Below are positions 1 through 13,976 of a DNA stretch of 64,000 bases, piece after piece. The notes beneath the pieces are model-generated. The model saw only the letters and a program-made list of their open reading frames with translations, was not told the origin of the DNA and ran no database searches. Source of the stretch: Iris pallida (taxonomy: Eukaryota; Streptophyta; Magnoliopsida; Asparagales; Iridaceae); the NCBI GenBank assembly GCA_029216955.1, contig JANAVB010029819.1, positions 31,564,759-31,628,758 of the forward strand, in the 5' to 3' direction. The translations under genes were made by a program, and so were the position numbers. Positions within the stretch are counted from its first letter, which is position 1; each line of letters starts with the position of its first letter.

Positions 1-142
1 TCTTGTAACATTAACAAAACTTATCCCACTTATTATAGGTTATAACAGCTTTTTTTTATCAAAATCTTATCAGTCACTAATCCTGATAATTATGTCTCTT
101 ATGTTATAGGTATTGTGAGTGATTTCCAAATTTGGAAAATAT

Positions 143-370
143 ATGGTTGCCATTTTTCATGCCTGGTTGATACTAGTACTAGTTGCATTTGCTACCATAG
201 CTTCTGCACAAACTACCATCGGCTATGGGGCCTTGGGGAAGGATGGTATTCCATGTAGTAGGAAGACAGGTGTTGATGTGAATTGCCGCCCCGCTGGCGG
301 CAAACTACCGCCGCCGTATCTGAGTAAAGGATGCAATAAATTGAATGGTTACAGGGGCGGTGGCAAATGA
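143..370 (+). CDS. RALF-like secreted peptide lacking the fourth cysteine
   Basis: 75-residue protein starting at the ATG at 143; the open frame extends a little further upstream but only to a GTG. Residues 1-22 form a hydrophobic signal peptide ending SASA-like before Q23. The mature part begins QTTIGYGAL, matching the YISY/YIGY receptor-binding start of RALF hormones, followed by IPCSR (C38), NCRP (C48), PPY and GC (C64). RALF peptides are apoplastic ligands of CrRLK1L receptor kinases and alter extracellular pH and cell expansion. There is no RRxL subtilase site, as in the short RALF class. The canonical fourth Cys, six residues after C64, is Tyr70 (TAC), so the second disulfide cannot form. 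Nothing else in the frame is broken. It could be a diverged functional paralogue or an early pseudogene. Confidence 0.82.
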   Translation: MVAIFHAWLILVLVAFATIASAQTTIGYGALGKDGIPCSRKTGVDVNCRPAGGKLPPPYLSKGCNKLNGYRGGGK

Positions 371-1569
371 TTTCAAGCATTGTGACAACCTATCTCCGGA
401 TTCTGATTTTGTGTATGATGGATGATGTAGGTGGCAAAGGTCCACCAATTTCTGGGTTTATACGTTTTTTTGAGTTTTTATTGTTTTAGGGTTGGTGCAC
501 TCTTTGTGTTCAATTATATATGGATGTGGTCCCTATATTCCTTGATTTGAATAATATATGATATGCACTAGCCCTAATAAATGCCATGTTGTTGATTTCA
601 TATTTCTTCTTGGTTGATTGTTATAGTTAGTTAGGAGGGAGAATGAGACCAACAAATTCAAATATGAGAGTATACTTTTAATTAAATAGTAAAGTTTTCT
701 AAGGTTAGGGTATGGCGGGGGGTTAGGTAGGACTTGGGGTAGGCGATAGGGTAGCAAACAAGAAGGGTATAATGCCTAGGGTTAATAGAGAGAAGAAAGA
801 AAATGAGTTGGAATTTGAAAAAAAAATTGAGGATAAAAAATGTCCAACACTTACATTCGACCATCAAACTTAATGGTCAACTAATAAAAGGTAGTTAGTC
901 GCAACCATTTTGAAATCTCATGTTATTAAGTTCCAAAATGTTAAAGGTCATGATAACAATTTCCAATTTTTCATACTTCATGATATTCAATTAAAATTTA
1001 CCAAAATAAGTAACGAGTTATAAAGCATTGATTGATAATGGTAAAAAAAATTATTTTGGTTTTGGAGATAAAGAAACAACCAGAAAAGGTGGCGCAAGAG
1101 AGCTCATCGCAGGATCCCCACCCCGCAAATGGGATGAGTCATAGTGGCCATCATCAATAACGATCGGCCCCATAAGAGGCATCGTTGGCCTTTCGCCCAT
1201 ATTGCGTTGAGCAAGCCTAACCCAACGAAGGTGGTTAGTTTTGCCTTTGGGCTACTGACAGTGATAACCGGTTCGACAAGGGTTTTCTATTCCCTTTTGG
1301 TGATACATCGAATGATCAGATACTACGAAGGTGATCGACTGCTGCCTGGAAGTAGTATTTATGACCTACCAACCCCACGAGGGCTCCTCCTCCTTGGCCA
1401 CATCAATTATTATCAAACCACGAAGGGGGTCCTGCCTTCGCCTGCAGTTATCACTAATGTAAATCAGTGCCACTTTAGGGTGTTGGTTCCTTGATGACAT
1501 ATTGTCGTCAAACATACGAAAGGGGTCAGTCCTTTTCTTCGTAGTTATTTTTCGCTAAAGCCAGACCCA
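371..1569. other. Intergenic, no recognisable gene
   Basis: AT-rich sequence downstream of the RALF gene. An open frame at 1144-1494 starts only at GTG, is rich in unrelated residues and matches no family I know. The end of this stretch is the left host flank of the long-LTR element and resumes after 10387. Confidence 0.5.
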
Positions 1570-1574
1570 AAGGG

Positions 1575-4500
1575 TGTCACAACCCGCACCCATTGGAAGG
1601 ACACGAGAAGTGGGTACGTCCAGCCTACGCCGCAGTGTCGACGGTAGAACGATGTTCTAGGTCACTATCTAATCAACAACTCACGCAATTATATAATATA
1701 CCTCTCACATTCTCAACTCCAAATGGAGGACAAGTATAAGATATGATAATACTCAAATCACAATCTAAGCACGATAAGATAACACATGAGTCTAACAACT
1801 ATATAAAACTCAAGCAACTAAAATAAACTTCTAAACAATATCTCAAATAATCTCAAATACAACTCAATTTCCACTTATTACAAATAAGTTCTAAAAGTGG
1901 AACTAAACCATAAACTAGTAATCTACCCCAAGCTCTAGTGGTCTTCTAGGCTAGCTGTGAATCTCCAGGTTACCTGTAATATTTTCAACAGGTCCAGTCA
2001 GGACAGGAGCGAGCACAATACATCTCACGCAGTTCATAACATGTTAGGAAATATAAAGCATGCAAAAGAGTAAGATACATGAACTGTAAGAAGATGTACA
2101 TGAAAACGAGAGAGAATTTATAACTGAAAATATATATAGGATAAGTAAAATACAAGTACTAGTGATTTAGAGCACAATATGGTTATGTAAAAGGGTTAGG
2201 TTATACAATAACAATAGGTAACTCCATCATACGTGAGTGTATAATGGACATATACAATAGTTGTACAAGATGGGATTTGATTACATAACCATTTCCTACT
2301 CACCCTCCCCAATCAATACACAAGGATCCAATCTAGTTACGCTACCTTGTACAATAGTTTCTCCATGAAGCTCACGTGATCGTAAGAGTACAAGATACAC
2401 AATGAGTATACATGAATAGGGGTGTACAATAAATACAATATGTTTGTGAAACGTACATCATAATATGTATCTGTTGAACACAATGGAGATAACATCGCAA
2501 GAGAAGATCCATATAGTACCAATCCGTGATAACAATCATGCCAGTATCAAGTAAAGTAATCTAGAGCAAGAATATAAGTCCTGACAAATATAAAACGAAC
2601 AGAGAAAGTACTCGCCTGTCACCCTGAATGACTGAGATGAATCGATGTCCGAACTGGTGTCACAGAATACTATTTAGAGTAAAAAAGGTTATGATGTATT
2701 CAGAAATAAGGTAATTGAAGTGTATGATGCAATCTATATGATTTCTAAGTCAATTTAGGCCAAAGTCAACTCTAAGTCAAACCTGGTCAACTTACTAGGT
2801 CAAACTAGGTTAACAAGTCCAGATTGGTCAAACTAGGAGTCCAACTTGGTCATACTAACTCACACCAAGCCAAACTAAGTCACACTAGGTCAATCTAAGT
2901 CAAACAAGGTCATGCCATATCAAATTAGGTCACACAAAGTCAACTAGGTTAAGTCAAGTTTAAGTCTAGTCAAAGCAGTCAATCTAGTCTAACCAAGTCT
3001 AGGTCAACTAGCCAATCTAAGACCCCACTCTTATTATCCTAAGATACTAAGATAGGATACTAACTATCTATAGGTTTCCAACATCTAGACACTAGTTAAT
3101 ACTAACATATCATAGGTATCTAACATATCAAAAATCTAACCAATACCTCAACTAACAACATTCTAACATATAACTTCTAACCATCTATTCTAACTTAGAA
3201 ACCTAACACAACTAACATCCACTAACTAATATCTAACAATAATATATATGTATATATATCCTTCTCTAACTCTAACCAACTAACATATGTCATCTATAAC
3301 TAACAATAACATAGACTAACACAACTAACTATCTAACTTATATAAGATATCACCATCTAACTTCTAAGATACCTCTAACCTCAACATAGATTCTAACATA
3401 ACCACTAACATACTAACATATCCATACGTACAACATCTAAATTCCTCTCCACTCCAAAACTAACACACACAAAAACACATATACCAAATCTACCCCCTCT
3501 CTTCTAAGATACCCATACACATCTATGTACAAACACACTACCACTCAACCAAAATACAAATCACTCAATAAACCATACTAACCTCAAGTTAAATAGGATG
3601 ACATGATCCTTCCAACTCTCTCACCTTCACAACACACACACTATACTACCATCTATATAACATAAATCACACACTAGCATATATCCTCTATCAATCTTAA
3701 TTCTCTCCACTAGTCACACACATCCTTATCTCATTCAAACACACACACTATACTAACATATATTACATAACAATAATTAATATATATATATATATATACA
3801 TATATGTACTATATTATACATATTCTTGACAACCTATGATATCTACATTCATATGATATCCATACTACATAGGCTCATAGGTTACAAAAAATGCCTATAT
3901 CGTATAGTCACTCTTCTAGTTAAAACCAATACTGTACCAATTGGGCCTTCAGTAAATTCGTAGCCCTTTGTGTTAGCTTTCCGAAACTTTAAACGGATCG
4001 CATTTTCGTGTCCGTAAGCTTCCGGAATCGCTAAAATATCGAAACGAGTTCGTCTTTCGTACAGCTGACACTTAAATAATTTTACAGAAAGTTTCAGAAT
4101 GAATTTGGCTTATTAAAATATATATTTGGAAAGCTAACTTCGATACGGTTCTTTTAAAAAAATGGGAGATAAATCAGAGTTCTAAGCTAAAAGTTATGAT
4201 ATTTCTAAGTTGCTTTGGTTAATAAAAACGTGGATGACGAATTTGAGTTATTTTGGACACAAGAAACACATGTAGGCCAAGATACTTGGATACCAACATA
4301 GGTATCCAAATGAAACTCATTCTAACCATCCTAACTAAGATCAATCCACTCTCTAACCATTCTAAAGCTAAATTTAAATATCTATTTAAACTATTATCAT
4401 ACATACATACACATGGGGTGTCCTAATTTGGAATCTATCAAGTAGGACACAAGACACATATCTAAAATCCTCAAGAGAGCTCCAAATGGCTTCAAATTAA

Positions 4501-5455
4501 AATCTAATGGTTGTACATGCATGGGGGTGGATCCTATGGATTCAAATCTAACTAAAATGTAAGAGAAATTAAGAGAGATGGTTATACCTATTGGAAGTGG
4601 GATCCCAATGATACACTCAAAGGACACGGTTCCGATACGAAAGCTCCTTCAAAATGGACACCCTTCCTTGCTCCTTGCTCCCAATCGTTGCTAGCACCTC
4701 CTCCTTGGTTGAATGAGAAGAAATGATGGAAGATTGGAAGAAGAATGGAGGGATTTGGAGATCAAAATCAAGAGGAAAGCTCTCAAGTTTGGGGAAGAAC
4801 AAATTAGGGTTCTATGTAGAGGTAAAAAGAGGCAAGGATTTTATTAAGGATTCTTTATAGGAAGGGGGAACACTTGATGGCTGGTCATTAGATGAATTAG
4901 GATTAGTTTTATATGTAGATGAGTGGCTAGGGCTTGTCCACCCAATTCCAAGCCTTCCTATTGGTTCAATTAGTCATAAGGCTTTCTTTTTCACAAATAT
5001 CCCAATAGGTAAATATCCTACTATGAAATATCTATATATTGTTAATCTAACTTAACCATTAAGTCTCTAACCTTCTAACTAAACCTCCATGAGCATCATT
5101 AACATCTAGGTTTAGTCAAAACTAGGTTAGTCTTTAACAATTCAATTAGCACAATATTAATTAATCAAAATTCATTTTCATTAATAAGTCAAAAATAACC
5201 AAAATACTCTTAGGCTAAAAAGTTATAATTAGTCATCCTAATAACATGGTTAGGTCCCCATGGTCATGGTTAGTCTCTAGGTCATGCAGTCTCTAGGGTT
5301 ACACTAGTTAACCATCAAAATCACAATTCAACATTTTAAATAGTTTTAAAATAATTAAAAATTACCAAAATCATAACATGGTTTAAATATCATTATTAAA
5401 TGATTATAATTACAAAACTTCAAAATTACTCTCATTTTAGAAACTGGGTGCTACA
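1575..5455 (-). repeat. 3' LTR of the long-LTR element
   Basis: Aligned by eye with 6473-10387 over its whole length. It includes a GTCAA-rich minisatellite, stretches of ACTAACAT-type AT/CT-rich sequence and a TA-repeat near 3781-3800. Small ORFs here recur in the other LTR and are not genes. Confidence 0.9.
2745..3010. repeat. GTCAA/AGGTCAAACT minisatellite in the LTR
   Basis: Dense degenerate repeats of a roughly 10-13 bp unit such as CTAGGTCAAACT and CTAAGTCAAAC. The same array is present in the other LTR at about 7640-7925. Confidence 0.75.
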
Positions 5456-6472
5456 AGTCTACCATCCTTAGAAAAATTTTGTCCTCAAAATTAAGATGGT
5501 CGTACTCCTTCTAGGTTAAACTCCCAACAATCAAGGTCAAGAAAACTATATCTAAAACATGCAAATTGTGGTCCTACTGGTCGTGATATTACGGTCTTGA
5601 TCAGGGTCACTATACTATCTATCACAGCACAAAACATCCTGACAGGTACTAATGGAATCACACACAAGATGGTAAGAAGAATATGAAAGAAATACCTGCT
5701 AACCCGTCACCCGTAGCGTCGGTCTACGCGACTGTCAGCACAAAAGTCCTGCACCTCTGGGGTATATCCCGCTAATGGTACGGGGCACGGTGCTGCACTG
5801 CAGGTGGTCTACATCCCTCTATCTAATCCATGATACTCAAGTAATATCCATACTGATATTCCACTCCATTATACTATGGCACCATCTATATGGTATCTAT
5901 TCTGCAATCTGATAATCATACCCATCTATCCATAACCATGTTACTAGAATCCTCGTCACACTAATAAGTATGGCTGCGATAATCTATAGAGTCTGTAACT
6001 AATGTACATACCTCTCGAATCATAGTATTTAAAATTTTTGTATTGCCGCTAGCTTGGCAGCAAAAACTTTAAATTCCTACATCCGAGAAATACATCCGAA
6101 ATCAGACTCTATCTTATCGCCAAACCAACTAATATGGCTGTAAAAGACTCTAGATTCCATGACTGAGGCAACCTAGCCCATAATTTTATCTTGGTAGAAA
6201 ATCAAGTCAATAATGAATACCAAGAATCAAATTCAACGATGAATAAGGAAGTAGACAGAAACTGTCAAAATTGTATTTCAAGATAGTTTATAATGAGATT
6301 CTCAAGGGTCATCACAGGAATCTTCTCAAGTAGTCCTAACTGTGATTTAATAACTCTCTATACTGCGTAATCCTATATCCTAATAGCAGGCTCGTAGCAG
6401 CACTCTAAGTCGAGCACCACTACGAAATCGCACTAGTTTCGACTCTGACCTGCATGGGCCACCACAAAAACG
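5456..6472 (-). other. Residual interior of the long-LTR element
   Basis: Only 1.0 kb separates the LTRs. At 5456-5515 the minus strand reads NFEDKIFL followed by a purine-rich tract, resembling the C-terminal tail of Tekay-type chromovirus integrase (typically LEDKLFL..GG) and the polypurine tract. Next to the 5' LTR, 6447-6464 reads TGGTGGCCCATGCAGGTC on the minus strand in the primer-binding-site position. The rest has no reading frame I recognise. Confidence 0.65.
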
Positions 6473-9400
6473 TGTCACGACCCGCACCCAGTATAAGGGT
6501 ACGAAAAGTGGGTACGTCCAGCCTACGCCGTAGTGTCGGTGGTAGAACGTTATTCTAGGTCACTATCTAATCAACAACTCACACAATTATATAATATACC
6601 TGTCACAATCTCAACTCCGAATGGAGGAGAAGTATAAGATACGATAATACTCAAATCACAATCTAAGCACGATAAGACAACACATGAGTCTAACAACTAT
6701 ATAAAACTCAAGCAACTTAAATAAACTTCTAAACAACATCTCAAACAATCTCAAATACAACTCAATTTCTACTTATTACAAACAAGTTCTAAAAGTGAAA
6801 CTAAACCATAAACTAGTAATCTACTCCAAGCTCTAGTGGTCCTCTAGGCTAGCAGTGAATCTCCAGGTTACCTGTAATATTTTCAACAGGTCCAGTCAGG
6901 ACAGGAGCGAGCACAATACATCTCACGCAGTACATAACATGTTAGGAAATATAAAGCATGCAAAAGAGTAAATACATGAACTATAAGAAGATGTACATAA
7001 AAATGAGAGAGAATTTATAACTGAAAATATACATAGGATAAGTAAAATTACAAGTACTAGTAATTTAGAGCACAATATGGTTATATAAATGGGTTAGGTT
7101 ATACAATAACAATGGGTAACTCCATCATACGTGAGTGTACAATGGACATATACAATAGTTGTACAAGATAGGATTTGATTATATAACCATTTCCTACTCA
7201 CACTCCCCAATCAATACACAAGGATCCAATCCAGTTACGCTACCTTGTACAATAGTTTCTCCATGAAGCTCATGTGATCATGAGAGTACAAGATGCACAA
7301 TGAGTATACATGAATAAGGGTGTACAATAAATACAATATGTTCGTGAAACGCATATCATAATATGTATCTGTTGAACACAATGGAGATAACATCGGAAGA
7401 GAAGATCCATATAGTACCAATCCGTGATAACAATCGTGCCAGTATCAAGTAAAGTAATCTAGAGCAAGAATATAAGTCCTGACAAATATGAAATGATCAG
7501 AGAATGTACTCGCCTATCACCCTGAATGACTGAGATGAATAGATGTCTGAACTGGTGTCACAAAATCCTATTTAGAGTAAAAAAAAGGTTATGATGTATT
7601 CAGAAATAAGTTAATTGAAGTGTATGATGCAATCTATATGATTTCTAAGTCAATCTAGACGAAAGTCAACTCTAAGTCATACCTGGTCAACTTACTAGGT
7701 CAAACTAGGTTAACAAGTCCAGATTGGTCAAACTAGGAGTCCAACTTGGTCATACTAACTCACACCAAGCCAAACTAAGTCACACTAGGTCACTCTAAGT
7801 CAAACAAGGTCATGCCATGTCAAATTAGGTCACACAAAGTCAACTAGGTTAAGTCAAGTCTAAGTCTAGTCAAAATAGTCAATCTAGTCTAACCAAGTCT
7901 AGGTCAACTAGCCAATCTAAGACCCCACTCTTAGTATCCTAAAATACTAAGATAGGATACTAACTATCTATAGGTTTCCAACATCTAGACACTAGTTAAT
8001 ACTAACATATCATAGGTATGTAACATATCAAAAATCTAACCGATACCTCAACTAACAACATTCTAACATATAACTTCTAACCATCTATTCTAACTTAGAA
8101 ACCTTACACAACTAACATCCACTAACTAATATCTAACCATAACATATATGTATATATATCCTTCTCTAACTCTAACCAACTAACATATGTCATCTCTAAC
8201 TAACAATAACATAGACTAACACAACTAAATATCTAACTTATATAAGATATCACCATCTAACTTTTAAGATACCTCTAACCTCTACATAGATTCAAACATA
8301 ACCACTAACATACTAACATATCCATACATACAACATCTAAATTCTTCTCCACTCCAATACTAACACACACACAAACACATATACCAAATCTATCCCTCTT
8401 CTAAGACATCCATACACATCTATATACAAATACACTACCACTCAACCAAAACACAAATCATTCAACAAACTACACTAGTCTCAAGTTAAATAGGATGACA
8501 TGATCCTTCCAACTCTCTCACCTTCACAACACACACACTACACTATCATCTATACAACATCAATCACACACTAGCACATATCCTCTATCAATCTCACTTC
8601 TCTCCACTAACCACACACATTCTTATCTCATTCAAACACACACACTATACTAACATATATTACATAACAATAATTAATATATATATTTATATATATATAT
8701 ACACACACATATATGTACTATATCATACATATTCTTGACAACCTATGATACCTACATTCATATGATATCCATACTACATAGGCTCATAGGTTACACAAAA
8801 TACCTATATCATATAATCACTCTTCTACTTAAAACCAATACTGTACCAATTGGGCCATCACTAAATTCTAGGATTAAAGTATGTCGTAGCCCTTTGTGTT
8901 AGCTTTCTGAAACTTTAAACGGATCGCATTGTCATGTCTGGAAGCTTCCGGAATCGCAAAAACACTGAAACGTGTTCGCCTTTCGTACAGCTGACACTCA
9001 AATAATTTTATAGAAAGTTACAGAATGAATTTGGCTTATTAAAATATATATTTGGAAAGCTAACTTCGATACGGTTCTTTTAAAAAAACAGGAGATAAAT
9101 CGGAGTTCTAAGCTAAAAGTTATGACCGTTCTAAGTTGATTTGGTTAATAAAAACGTGGATGACGAATTTGAGTTGTTTTGGACAAAAGAAACACATGTA
9201 GGCCAAGATACTTGGATACCAACATAGGTATCCAAATGAAACTCATTCTAACCATCCTAACTAAGATCAATTCACTATCTAACCATTCTAAACCTAAATT
9301 TAAATATCTATTTAAACTATTATCATACATACATACACATGGGGTGTCCTAATTTGGGATCTATCAAGTATGACACAAGACACATATCTAAAATCCTCAA

Positions 9401-10387
9401 AAGAGCTCCAAATGGCCTCAAATTAAAATCTAATGGTTGTACATGCATGGGGGTGGATCCTATGGATTCAAATCTAACTAAAATGCAAGGGAAATTGAAA
9501 TAGAGAGATGGTTATACCTATTGGAAGTGGGATCCCAATGATACACTCAAAGGACACGGTTTCGACACGAAAGCTCCTCCAAAATGGACACCCTTCCTTG
9601 CTCCTTGCTCCCAATCCTTGCTAGCACCTCCTCCTTGGTTGAATGAGAAGAAATGATGGTAGATTAGAAGGAGAATGGAGGGATTTGGAGATCAAAATCA
9701 AGAGGGAAGCTCTCAAGTTTGGGGAAGAACAAATTAGGGTTCTATGTAGAGGTAAAAAGAGGCAAGGGTTTTCTTAAGGATTCTTTATAGGAAGCGGGAA
9801 ACACTTGATGGATGGTCATTAAATGAATTACGGTTAGTTTTACATGTAGATGAGTGGCTAGGGCTTGTCCACCCAATTCCAAGCCTTCCTATTGGTTTAA
9901 TTAATCATAAGGTTTTCTTTTTCACAAATATCCCAATAGGTAAATATCCTACTATAAAATATCTAAATATTGTTAATCTAACTTAACCATTAAGTCTCTA
10001 ACCTTCTAACTAAATCTCCATGAGCATCATTAACATCTAGGTTTAGTCAAAACTAGGTTAGTCTCTAACAATTCAATTAGCACAATATTAATTAATCAAA
10101 ATTCATTTTCATTAATAAGTCAAAAATGACCAAAATACCCTTAGGCTAAAAAGTCATAATTAGTCATCCTAATCACATGGTTAGGTCCCCATGGTCATGG
10201 TTAGTCTCTCGGTCATGCAGTCTCTAGGGTTACACTAGTTAACCATCAAAATCACAATTCAACATTTTAAATAGTTTTAAAATAATTAAAAATCACCAAA
10301 AATTATTACATGGTTTAAATATAATTATTAAATGATTATAATTACAAAATTTCAAAACTACCCTCATTTTAGAAATTGGGTGCTACA
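6473..10387 (-). repeat. 5' LTR of the long-LTR element
   Basis: Second copy of the 3.9-kb LTR, TGTCACGACC to GGGTGCTACA, followed immediately by the AAGGG target duplication. It repeats the minisatellite at 7640-7925. Confidence 0.9.
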
Positions 10388-10392
10388 AAGGG

Positions 10393-12009
10393 GGCTTAGG
10401 TATCTTGTCGTATCCTTTTGTTATTCTGCCAATTTTTGCTATCAATATTGCTCTCTTTTGGATGGTGGGAGTCGCTTGTGCCACTGTTGTGACTCTTTGG
10501 ATCTCGTTCTTAAGACCAATGATAGTCTATCTTTGTGTTAGTACCCTATACCGATATATGCTATTTATATATATACATATTTGTACGTACAATTTCTTTT
10601 GTATATCATGCTCCTATGTATTTGTTTTAGTTCCTCCCTTGCATTATCTCGTAATTTTGTTCTTGTATTGTATCGTATGATTTAGTAGAGGTTTGGTGTA
10701 GATTATAGTTTTTGTATTATTAGAACTTTCGTCTTTTGGGCTTTGAATCTCGTATCATAAACCGATTAATGACTTGTGAAAGGAATTGGTTTTGGTGGCT
10801 TTTTAATGTAATAAATTCTATCATAGAGTCATCTAGATAAGAATAGACTAACATAGACTTATATAAACCTCTAGTATTGAGTTAGATTTGTTTTAGTATT
10901 TGTAAAAAAAATTCATAATTAAAACTCAAAAAATTTAAGAAAATGAATTATAAAATGACTCTAGGAATTACCTAAATACCTAGCATATATAAAAATTACC
11001 TATAATACAATCTAACTAGATCCTATTCTAATCTTATTAAAAACCGATCCTATTATGATAATTGATTCCTTATGATTATGTGTAAAACCCTCCCAAAAAT
11101 TATTTTTATAATTATTAATTCCTAAATTTTGCATTTCCATTCAATAATCTATTTAAAATTTCATGACTACACTTTAACTATTTATTGTTACTTATTTTCA
11201 ATAATATTGGCTCTTTTTGAAGTAATAATATCATTATTATGGGATTTTAACAATTTTGCTTCTTGATTACTACTATTATTATTATTAGATATTTTTATTA
11301 TTACTGTTGCTATTAATATCTTATTGTACCATCAAGATTTATAAATATAAATGGTCTTTCCCTCTTTCTTATTGTTCAGCCATTTCCTAATTTTTTTTCC
11401 ATTCTTTCAAGAGGGTCTAAACGAATGTAAATTCATATTTTTGGTAGGCCAAAGCCCAAAGTCTTACTACCATCTACTCTGTAATTGAACCCTAGACGCA
11501 TCCTATAAAATTATACTATTTCATTAGAAGCAGTCGCTAGCAACTTCTTATTCCTTGCAATCGTCTTCATCGTCCCCCTCTCCACCACAGTTCTTACGCG
11601 AGTTCACCGTGATGCTGATGCTCCTCCAAGCCGCATCAACATCGGGAGGTCAACGACTACAGCTATGACGAGCCTTCGTCGAGGGGATCCTACAGTCGCT
11701 TGTAGTTACAAAGCCACGGTTCCCCTCGGAGACCTCTGTTGCACTAGCACCTTGTTCGTCCTCGACAACACCGATAAAGCACCACATTGTCATGACTCAA
11801 TTTCCACCGTGCCCACCAACCTCGACGAGCTTATGACCATCCTATAGGAATCCCCGTCGTCCTTGTGCAATCGGGGCACATATAACACCTCAACAGCAGT
11901 GTCGCAGGGCCGCATGAGCCTCGTAGACCTCCTCGCTGAGCCGACGACCAAACAGAAAAGTAGAGCCTACGAAACCCCACTGCGCGACTCACCATCAGGA
12001 ACAATGTAC
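10393..12009. other. Host sequence between elements, no gene recognised
   Basis: Right flank of the long-LTR insertion. A hydrophobic 91-codon frame at 10405-10680 and a 60-codon frame at 11665-11847 match no family. From about 11540 to 12006 the composition turns GC-richer and looks like degraded coding or untranslated sequence interrupted by the CACTA element; identity unknown. Confidence 0.4.
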
Positions 12010-12022
12010 CACTACAAGAAAA
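12010..12022 (+). repeat. CACTA left terminal inverted repeat
   Basis: CACTACAAGAAAA matches the terminus shared by plant CACTA elements. Confidence 0.85.
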
Positions 12023-13976
12023 GTGACTTTTTACGACTTTAATTTTAGAGCATAAATAAAATGTATGTTGTAAATAGGTAATTCACAACATACATCTCCG
12101 TGAATGCCGTAAAAGATTAAGAATATGTCAAATAGGTCTATATATGGCGTGCATTAGAACGCCATATACAACTATACCAGTAATATGGCGTACAGTATAT
12201 GCCCTAAAATTTCCTCACATCCAAAATTTTTTGAACAATGCGCCTCATAATTCGTTTCCCGCGATGTCTAAACTAAAACCCACCCCCCCAAAAGAAAACA
12301 TAAGCTGCTCTCTCTTGCACTCTCCGTTGCGCTCTTTCTCTCCGCTGCTTTGCTGTTCTCTCTCCCGCTGCAGGTTCTCCAATGGTACTCCACAGGTAAT
12401 CTCTCTCTCTCTCGATTCTCTCTAATTTTTCTCCATATTTTTCTCTCTGATTTCTCTTCCTCCTCGCTATCTCAATAAACATCTCTCACATTTTTCTTCC
12501 TTCTTCTTTATTTTCTACAGTTTCTCCCTTTATATTTAGGGTTTGTCCCCTTTTTAATTAGAGTGATCTGATTTTTGGATGTTTTGTACCAATTTTAGAA
12601 ACGACGTCTACTACTCGACTCCAGTTCCAGTGGATATTATTTTATTCTTCCTCTAATTTTTCATAAGAAAATTAATTTTAATTTGAGATATAAGTTTTTG
12701 GATTAATTTGATTTTCGTTGATATTAGCTTTAGTTTGATTTAATTGAGTCGTCGACTGTAGTTTTCGTATGCTTGATCCAAATATTAGAGGTTGAATCAA
12801 AATATTTGGATAATTTAGTCATGTTATCAAAGTAATCTCCAGCTTGTAATTGGGTCAGGTTCTGTTAACTACCATTAACAAAAGAGGAGATATATTACAA
12901 CCATTTTATTTTAAAGAAAATGAAAGAAAAAAATAGATGAAACGTTTATTGAGATAACAAATGAAGTAAATCTTTGTCGACAAATCATAATCGCGGTTGA
13001 ATCACTGGTCGTGTCAAGGATCTGAAGTTAATCTTTGAGACAGGCTTAGGCCTAAGTAGAAAAACAAGAGGTATTAATATTAGTTAAGATACGTACCGGA
13101 GATATCAAGAATAGAAGTTATTGACAAATGAAATAATGAATGATGGTATGGATCTCATTTAGATTTCTACTGATATATAACACATAACTTCTAACTCATA
13201 GAAAAGAGAATACTTAGAAATAAGTAGTCCCAAATTTTAGATGGATTATGATACTCTTATTACTTGTCTCAATTTCAGTTATTCATTCAACCTTGTTGAC
13301 CGTGTCATTCAGAAGTTATGCAAATTTAGTCCTTTATTGAATAATAAATAATGTGTCATTCAAAAATATCACAATATTATATGAGTCAAATCCTCGACTT
13401 AGTAAAAGTTGACATTTTTCTAGCCTAAGAATTCAAGTTCAAATACGTAATGACATGCATGTTGAGCGCAAATATATTTCTTGATTCTTAATGATCTTTA
13501 TTCCACTTTCCCTTTAGTCATTAAAAGGAATGAAAATCTGCATTCTTGTTTAAATCTTTCATTGTGTTCTCACATAGATCCTTGGCTTTGTTCAGGGACT
13601 TCTTCTGGTTCTTTGTTCAGGAATGTAAATATGCATTCTTGTTTAACATTCTTGGAAAACTAAGGTGTTCATTTTGGCTCTTCTTTTGCTCGTGTATCAT
13701 AGTAATAATAATTCCTTTTTGGTATGTACTTCATGGTTGTCTTTAACAGGTTATAATTTGTACAAGTGGGTCATTAACAATTGACAAAGATTGGGCACAC
13801 CTTAAAAGGTTACTATTTATTTCTTAAAACTAGAAACATTAATATGTAAGAATACTTGTTGCTTTTCATTAATATAAGATTATGTGTGAGCCAGGGGTTT
13901 ATCTTTATTTGTAGAGATTCGTAAGCATAACAAATTGGAGCACGCATGTTTGCTGATACAATTCAAGGTAGTAAGG

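Larger units (their letters stand above)
1575..10387 (-). mobile_element. Long-LTR, internally deleted Ty3/gypsy-type element (LARD-like)
   Basis: Two near-identical segments of about 3.9 kb, 1575-5455 and 6473-10387, flank a 1,017-bp interior. Both begin TGTCAC and end GCTACA on the plus strand. The bases just outside are AAGGG at 1570-1574 and AAGGG at 10388-10392, a perfect 5-bp target duplication, so both ends are intact. Orientation is minus: the bases next to the left LTR read, on the minus strand, as a chromovirus integrase C-terminal tail followed by a purine-rich stretch and then an LTR start TGTAGCACCC. No gag or pol remains, so it could only have moved with help from another element. 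The LTRs differ at a few percent of sites by eye, so insertion is not recent. Confidence 0.9.

Noticed and set aside
1144..1494. 116-codon open frame
   Set aside because: GTG start, no recognisable family, lies in the flank of an insertion.
2337..7420. Repeated 61-codon frames at 2337-2522 and 7235-7420 as a gene pair
   Set aside because: Same positions in the two LTRs; not coding.
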